This document shows positions 6,599 to 9,570 of a stretch of 9,570 nucleotides of DNA, piece by piece. A program made the position numbers and the translations under genes. This DNA is from an uncultured Flavobacteriales bacterium (lineage in GTDB: Bacteria; Bacteroidota; Bacteroidia; Palsa-965). The stretch is taken from the NCBI GenBank assembly GCA_937974275.1, contig CALJIF010000020.1, positions 1-9,570 of the forward strand. Reading direction: 5' to 3'. The first letter of the stretch is position 1, and each line of letters opens with the position of its first letter. A model generated the notes under the pieces. The model was not told the origin of the DNA. It searched no databases and saw only the letters and a program-made list of their open reading frames with translations.

Positions 6599-7849
6599 AT
6601 GACACAACGAGTTCTGATCAAAAATATTTCCATTCTGGCAGGAGTTTATGACGAAAATCCCGGCAAAGTTTCGGGTGCTGCAATGAAATCATTACCGGTG
6701 CTGAAAGACGCGTGGCTGGCTGTAGAAAATGGCGTAATTGCGGATTATGGAACTATGGAAACATGGGGCGGAATTTCGGACTGGACCGGCCTGGAAGTAA
6801 TTGATGCCGGCGAAGGCGCTGTATTACCGGCTTGGTGCGACTCACATACCCACTTAGTTTTTGCTGCAACTCGTGAAGAGGAATTCGTGGATCGTATCAA
6901 CGGATTGTCGTACGAAGAAATTGCAAAACGTGGTGGAGGAATTCTGAATTCAACTGATAAAATGGCAGCTATTGATGAATACGAGCTTTTTTTTCATTCT
7001 CGTTTGCGTTTGAACGAAGTTATGCACTTGGGAACAGGCGCCATTGAGATAAAAAGCGGTTACGGACTTGATCTGGAATCCGAATTAAAAATGTTACGTG
7101 TAATTCGTCAATTGCGCGATGCAGCCCCAATACCTGTAAAATCAACGTTTTTAGGAGCACACGCCATTCCGCGAAGACATCTGGGCAATCGTGATGCATA
7201 CATAAAAGAACTAGTTGATGTGATTATTCCTGAAGTGGGTAAACAACAACTTGCCGATTATTGTGATGTGTTTTGTGAACGCAACTATTTCTCGGAAGAT
7301 GAAACGGTGCGCATTCTGGAAGCTGCTGCGAAATATGGCATGAAAGCTAAAGTGCATGCTAATCAACTCAGCAAATCGGGCGGTGTACAGGCAGGTGTGC
7401 GAAGCAATGCCATCAGCGTTGATCATTTGGAATACATGGGCGATGAAGAAATTGCATTATTAAAAAATTCTTCCACTATGCCTGTTTTGTTACCCGGCGC
7501 CGCATTCTTCCTGAGTCTTCCCTGGCCACCTGCACGCGAAATGATTGATTCGGGATTACCGGTTGCTGTTGCTTCTGATTACAATCCCGGCAGTTGTCCC
7601 AGCGGCAATATGAATCAGATGTTATCCTTCTTATGTGTCGCTCAACGCATGACTCCGGAAGAAGCCATACATGCTGCAACAATTAACGGAGCATACGCTA
7701 TGAATTTGGATCAGACAGTAGGCAGCATCACTCCGGGAAAGCAAGCTAATCTGATTATCACACATCCGGTTAAAAATCTGGCAGCGATTCCATACCATTT
7801 CGGTAGTAATCCTGTTGCGCAAGTTTTAGTTAATGGCATGACGATATGA
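6599..7849 (+). CDS. hutI: imidazolonepropionase
   Basis: This enzyme hydrolyses 4-imidazolone-5-propionate to N-formimino-L-glutamate, the third step of histidine degradation. From ATG 6599 the protein has 416 residues, the usual family length. An upstream TTG at 6575 is in frame but lies within the likely promoter box, so it is rejected. It is a metal-dependent amidohydrolase: the HxH metal site is at 83/85 (CDSHTHLVFA), further conserved residues are His 188 (FLGAHAIP), His 253 (KVHANQ), His 276 (VDHLEY) and Asp 327 (ASDYNPGSCPS), and IKSGYGLD at 151-158 is a family hallmark for substrate binding. The C-terminal beta-sandwich part ends with a typical GSITPGKQANLII segment. Its stop codon overlaps the next gene's start as ATGA, indicating translational coupling in one operon. 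Confidence 0.95.
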   Translation: MTQRVLIKNISILAGVYDENPGKVSGAAMKSLPVLKDAWLAVENGVIADYGTMETWGGISDWTGLEVIDAGEGAVLPAWCDSHTHLVFAATREEEFVDRINGLSYEEIAKRGGGILNSTDKMAAIDEYELFFHSRLRLNEVMHLGTGAIEIKSGYGLDLESELKMLRVIRQLRDAAPIPVKSTFLGAHAIPRRHLGNRDAYIKELVDVIIPEVGKQQLADYCDVFCERNYFSEDETVRILEAAAKYGMKAKVHANQLSKSGGVQAGVRSNAISVDHLEYMGDEEIALLKNSSTMPVLLPGAAFFLSLPWPPAREMIDSGLPVAVASDYNPGSCPSGNMNQMLSFLCVAQRMTPEEAIHAATINGAYAMNLDQTVGSITPGKQANLIITHPVKNLAAIPYHFGSNPVAQVLVNGMTI

Positions 7850-8871
7850 GTGTACTTGCAGACTTTTATACTGAAAATCAATTTCGCGCCTTAGTCTCCA
7901 AACGTGACGGGGAAACTAAAGTGGGTGAATGTATGCCGGTTTTGTCTTCGCCGGAAAATTTGTCTTCGTGTTCTTACCGATTCGTGTTACTGGGAATTCC
8001 CGAAGATATTGGCGTGCGTGCTAATATGGGACGTGGCGGAGCATGGAGCGCATGGGACGCCGCGGTGAAGAGTATTGTGAACGTTCAAAGTACCGATAGA
8101 TTTACGGGAAGTGAATTGGCCATTCTGGGTGCTGTTCATGTGAGTGATTTGATGCAACGAACATCTAAACTCGATGCGAAAAACCCAAACGATGCAGTTG
8201 TTCTGCGCAATGTAGTATCTGAACTGGATGAGCGTGTAGAACAAATCGTAGTGAAGATTTTAGAAGCAGACAAAATTCCAATTGTCATCGGTGGTGGTCA
8301 TAATAATGCATTGCCATTACTTCGCGCTGTATCTAAATCCGTGGCCGGTAAGCGAATTGGCTGTATTAATCTGGACGCGCACAGCGACTACCGTGCTGCA
8401 GAAGGTCGTCACAGTGGCAATAGTTTTCGGTACGCGCATGCTGAGAATTTATTGGAACGCATGGTGATGTTCGGTTTGCAAGAATCGTATAATGCGAAAC
8501 AAATAATTCAGGAGTTAACTCAACACACCGATATTTTCCAATTGCACTGGTTTGAATCCATGTTGATTTACGGACAAGACCATTTTACTGAAGCATTAAG
8601 CGAGGCATTGCATTTTATTAAATCGCTACCGTGCGGCGTGGAACTGGATATGGACAGCGTGGAAAACATCCCTTCCAGTGCGCGAACACCAAGCGGTTTC
8701 AGTGCAAATCAGGCCAGAATGTATGCGTACCGATGCGGGAAGAGCCTAAATGTAAAGTACTTTCATATCGCAGAAGCGGCGCCCGTTTTAGCGCACCGCA
8801 ATGCCGACTTTAAAACAGGAAAACTAATTTCGTTTCTGATTTCCGATTTTATTAAAGGAGTTCAGCATTAA
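7846..8871 (+). CDS. hutG: formimidoylglutamase, arginase/ureohydrolase family
   Basis: Likely hydrolyses N-formimino-L-glutamate to L-glutamate and formamide, using a two-manganese centre. The 341-residue protein has the ureohydrolase metal motifs: GGGHNNA (His 152), NLDAHSDYR (Asp 177, His 179, Asp 181) and ELDMDSV (Asp 268, Asp 270). The blocks IPEDIGVRANMGRGGA (51-66) and the GGGH in place of arginase's GGDH favour the formimidoylglutamase branch over arginase or agmatinase. The context agrees, since it directly follows hutI with a 4-base overlap and precedes ftcD. The protein is somewhat longer than classical HutG owing to its N-terminal segment. The substrate assignment rests on context and subfamily motifs; another guanidino or formimino substrate cannot be fully excluded. 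Confidence 0.85.
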   Translation: MSVLADFYTENQFRALVSKRDGETKVGECMPVLSSPENLSSCSYRFVLLGIPEDIGVRANMGRGGAWSAWDAAVKSIVNVQSTDRFTGSELAILGAVHVSDLMQRTSKLDAKNPNDAVVLRNVVSELDERVEQIVVKILEADKIPIVIGGGHNNALPLLRAVSKSVAGKRIGCINLDAHSDYRAAEGRHSGNSFRYAHAENLLERMVMFGLQESYNAKQIIQELTQHTDIFQLHWFESMLIYGQDHFTEALSEALHFIKSLPCGVELDMDSVENIPSSARTPSGFSANQARMYAYRCGKSLNVKYFHIAEAAPVLAHRNADFKTGKLISFLISDFIKGVQH

Positions 8872-8893
8872 TATCACTTTTCAAGCATCAATT

Positions 8894-9570
8894 ATGAAAC
8901 AACTCATTGAATGTGTTCCCAACTTTAGCGAAGGACGCGACTTAAATATCATTAAACAGATTACCGATGCAATTACTACAGTTGACGGTGTTAAACTGCT
9001 GAATGTAGATCCGGGAAAAGCGACAAATCGAACCGTTGTCACTTTTGTCGGGGAACCTGCAGCTGTCGTGGAAGCAGCGTTTCGCGGTATTCAAAAAGCA
9101 GGTGAGCTGATCGATATGAGCAAGCATTCCGGCGAACATCCACGCATGGGCGCGACCGATGTTTGCCCGTTTATTCCTATTTCAGGAATATCCATGGAAG
9201 AAACTGCGAAGTATGCGCAGCAGTTAGCACAACGTGTTGGAGAAGAGTTGCACATTCCCGTGTACTTGTATGAAGCTGCACAGTCGAATAAAAATCGCAG
9301 CAACCTTTCAATAATTCGCGCCGGTGAGTACGAAGGTTTTTTTAAGAAAATTACATTACCGGAGTGGAAACCCGATTTCGGTCCTGTGGAAATGGATGCT
9401 AAGCGCGGCGCAACCGTTATTGGTGCGCGTGACTTTTTGGTCGCCTACAATATTAACCTCAACACCACCTCTACCCGTCGCGCCAATGCCATTGCGTTTG
9501 ACGTGCGCGAAGCAGGCAGAACACAAAAAGATGCCAAAGGAAATGCGGTAAAAGATGCTAACGGAAATCC
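8894..9570 (+). CDS. ftcD: glutamate formimidoyltransferase, partial (3' end outside window)
   Basis: Transfers the formimino group of N-formimino-L-glutamate to tetrahydrofolate, giving glutamate and 5-formiminotetrahydrofolate. From ATG 8894, 225 codons are visible before the window ends, out of about 300-330 expected for the transferase domain alone. The start matches the family: MKQLIECVPNFSEGRD. The block HSGEHPRMGATDVCPFIP (78-95) contains His 82, equivalent to the catalytic His 82 of the porcine enzyme. RGATVIGARDFLVAYNINLNT (171-191) is also a family hallmark. Whether a cyclodeaminase domain is fused downstream cannot be seen. The gene follows hutG by 22 bases and belongs to the same operon; no Shine-Dalgarno sequence is close to the ATG. 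Confidence 0.94.
   Translation, partial: MKQLIECVPNFSEGRDLNIIKQITDAITTVDGVKLLNVDPGKATNRTVVTFVGEPAAVVEAAFRGIQKAGELIDMSKHSGEHPRMGATDVCPFIPISGISMEETAKYAQQLAQRVGEELHIPVYLYEAAQSNKNRSNLSIIRAGEYEGFFKKITLPEWKPDFGPVEMDAKRGATVIGARDFLVAYNINLNTTSTRRANAIAFDVREAGRTQKDAKGNAVKDANGN
9530..9568 (+). repeat. imperfect 15-bp repeat inside ftcD
   Basis: GATGCCAAAGGAAAT at 9530-9544 recurs at 9554-9568 with 13 of 15 bases the same, a period of 24 bases or eight codons. It encodes DAKGN followed by DANGN in a surface-type Asp/Gly/Asn loop after the conserved transferase core. The reading frame is preserved. This may be a small in-frame duplication in a loop that varies in length in this family. Confidence 0.6.

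Noticed and set aside
8854..8860. AAAGGAG near the end of hutG as a ribosome site for ftcD
   Set aside because: It is over 30 bases before the ftcD ATG, too far to act, and it lies in hutG codons.

Overview
The window reads as ordinary chromosome of a member of the Bacteroidota. Three things point there. Two near-perfect promoters have the phylum's TTTG/TTG ... TAnnTTTG form (positions 1-31, and 6562-6531 on the minus strand). The start codons lack Shine-Dalgarno sequences at the usual distance. The envelope proteins are of Bacteroidota type: a TPR/PD40/OmpA protein and a large AsmA-like protein. Genus cannot be given from the sequence alone.

Layout: (1) Positions 1-393 hold a small orphan transcription unit on the plus strand, with a consensus promoter, a possible 74-codon reading frame, a G+C-rich and hairpin-rich core, and a strong hairpin terminator shared with the converging gene. 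(2) From 406 to 6526 three genes lie on the minus strand; in transcription order they are aroC (chorismate synthase), a 942-residue AsmA-like membrane protein with a Lys/Ala-rich coiled-coil tail, and a secreted TPR-PD40-CRD-OmpA protein whose domain order matches PorE of the type IX secretion system. A clear terminator separates the AsmA-like gene from the OmpA gene, so the OmpA gene needs its own promoter. (3) A 72-bp divergent intergenic region (6527-6598) separates aroC from a plus-strand histidine-degradation operon: hutI (imidazolonepropionase), a Bacteroidota-type formimidoylglutamase (arginase fold) overlapping it by ATGA, and ftcD (glutamate formimidoyltransferase), which is cut by the window end.

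How the genes work together: HutI makes N-formimino-L-glutamate, and the next two genes offer two alternative ways of using it, hydrolysis to glutamate and formamide, or transfer of the formimino group to tetrahydrofolate. The hutH and hutU genes are not in the window and may lie beyond the right edge. The two envelope proteins probably serve the outer membrane and periplasm; aroC is a housekeeping shikimate-pathway gene with no functional link to its neighbours.

I see no mobile element, CRISPR array, tRNA or rRNA. Most of the window is conventional. The parts least explained are the orphan unit at 1-393, the tail of the AsmA-like protein, and the apparently leaderless aroC promoter.
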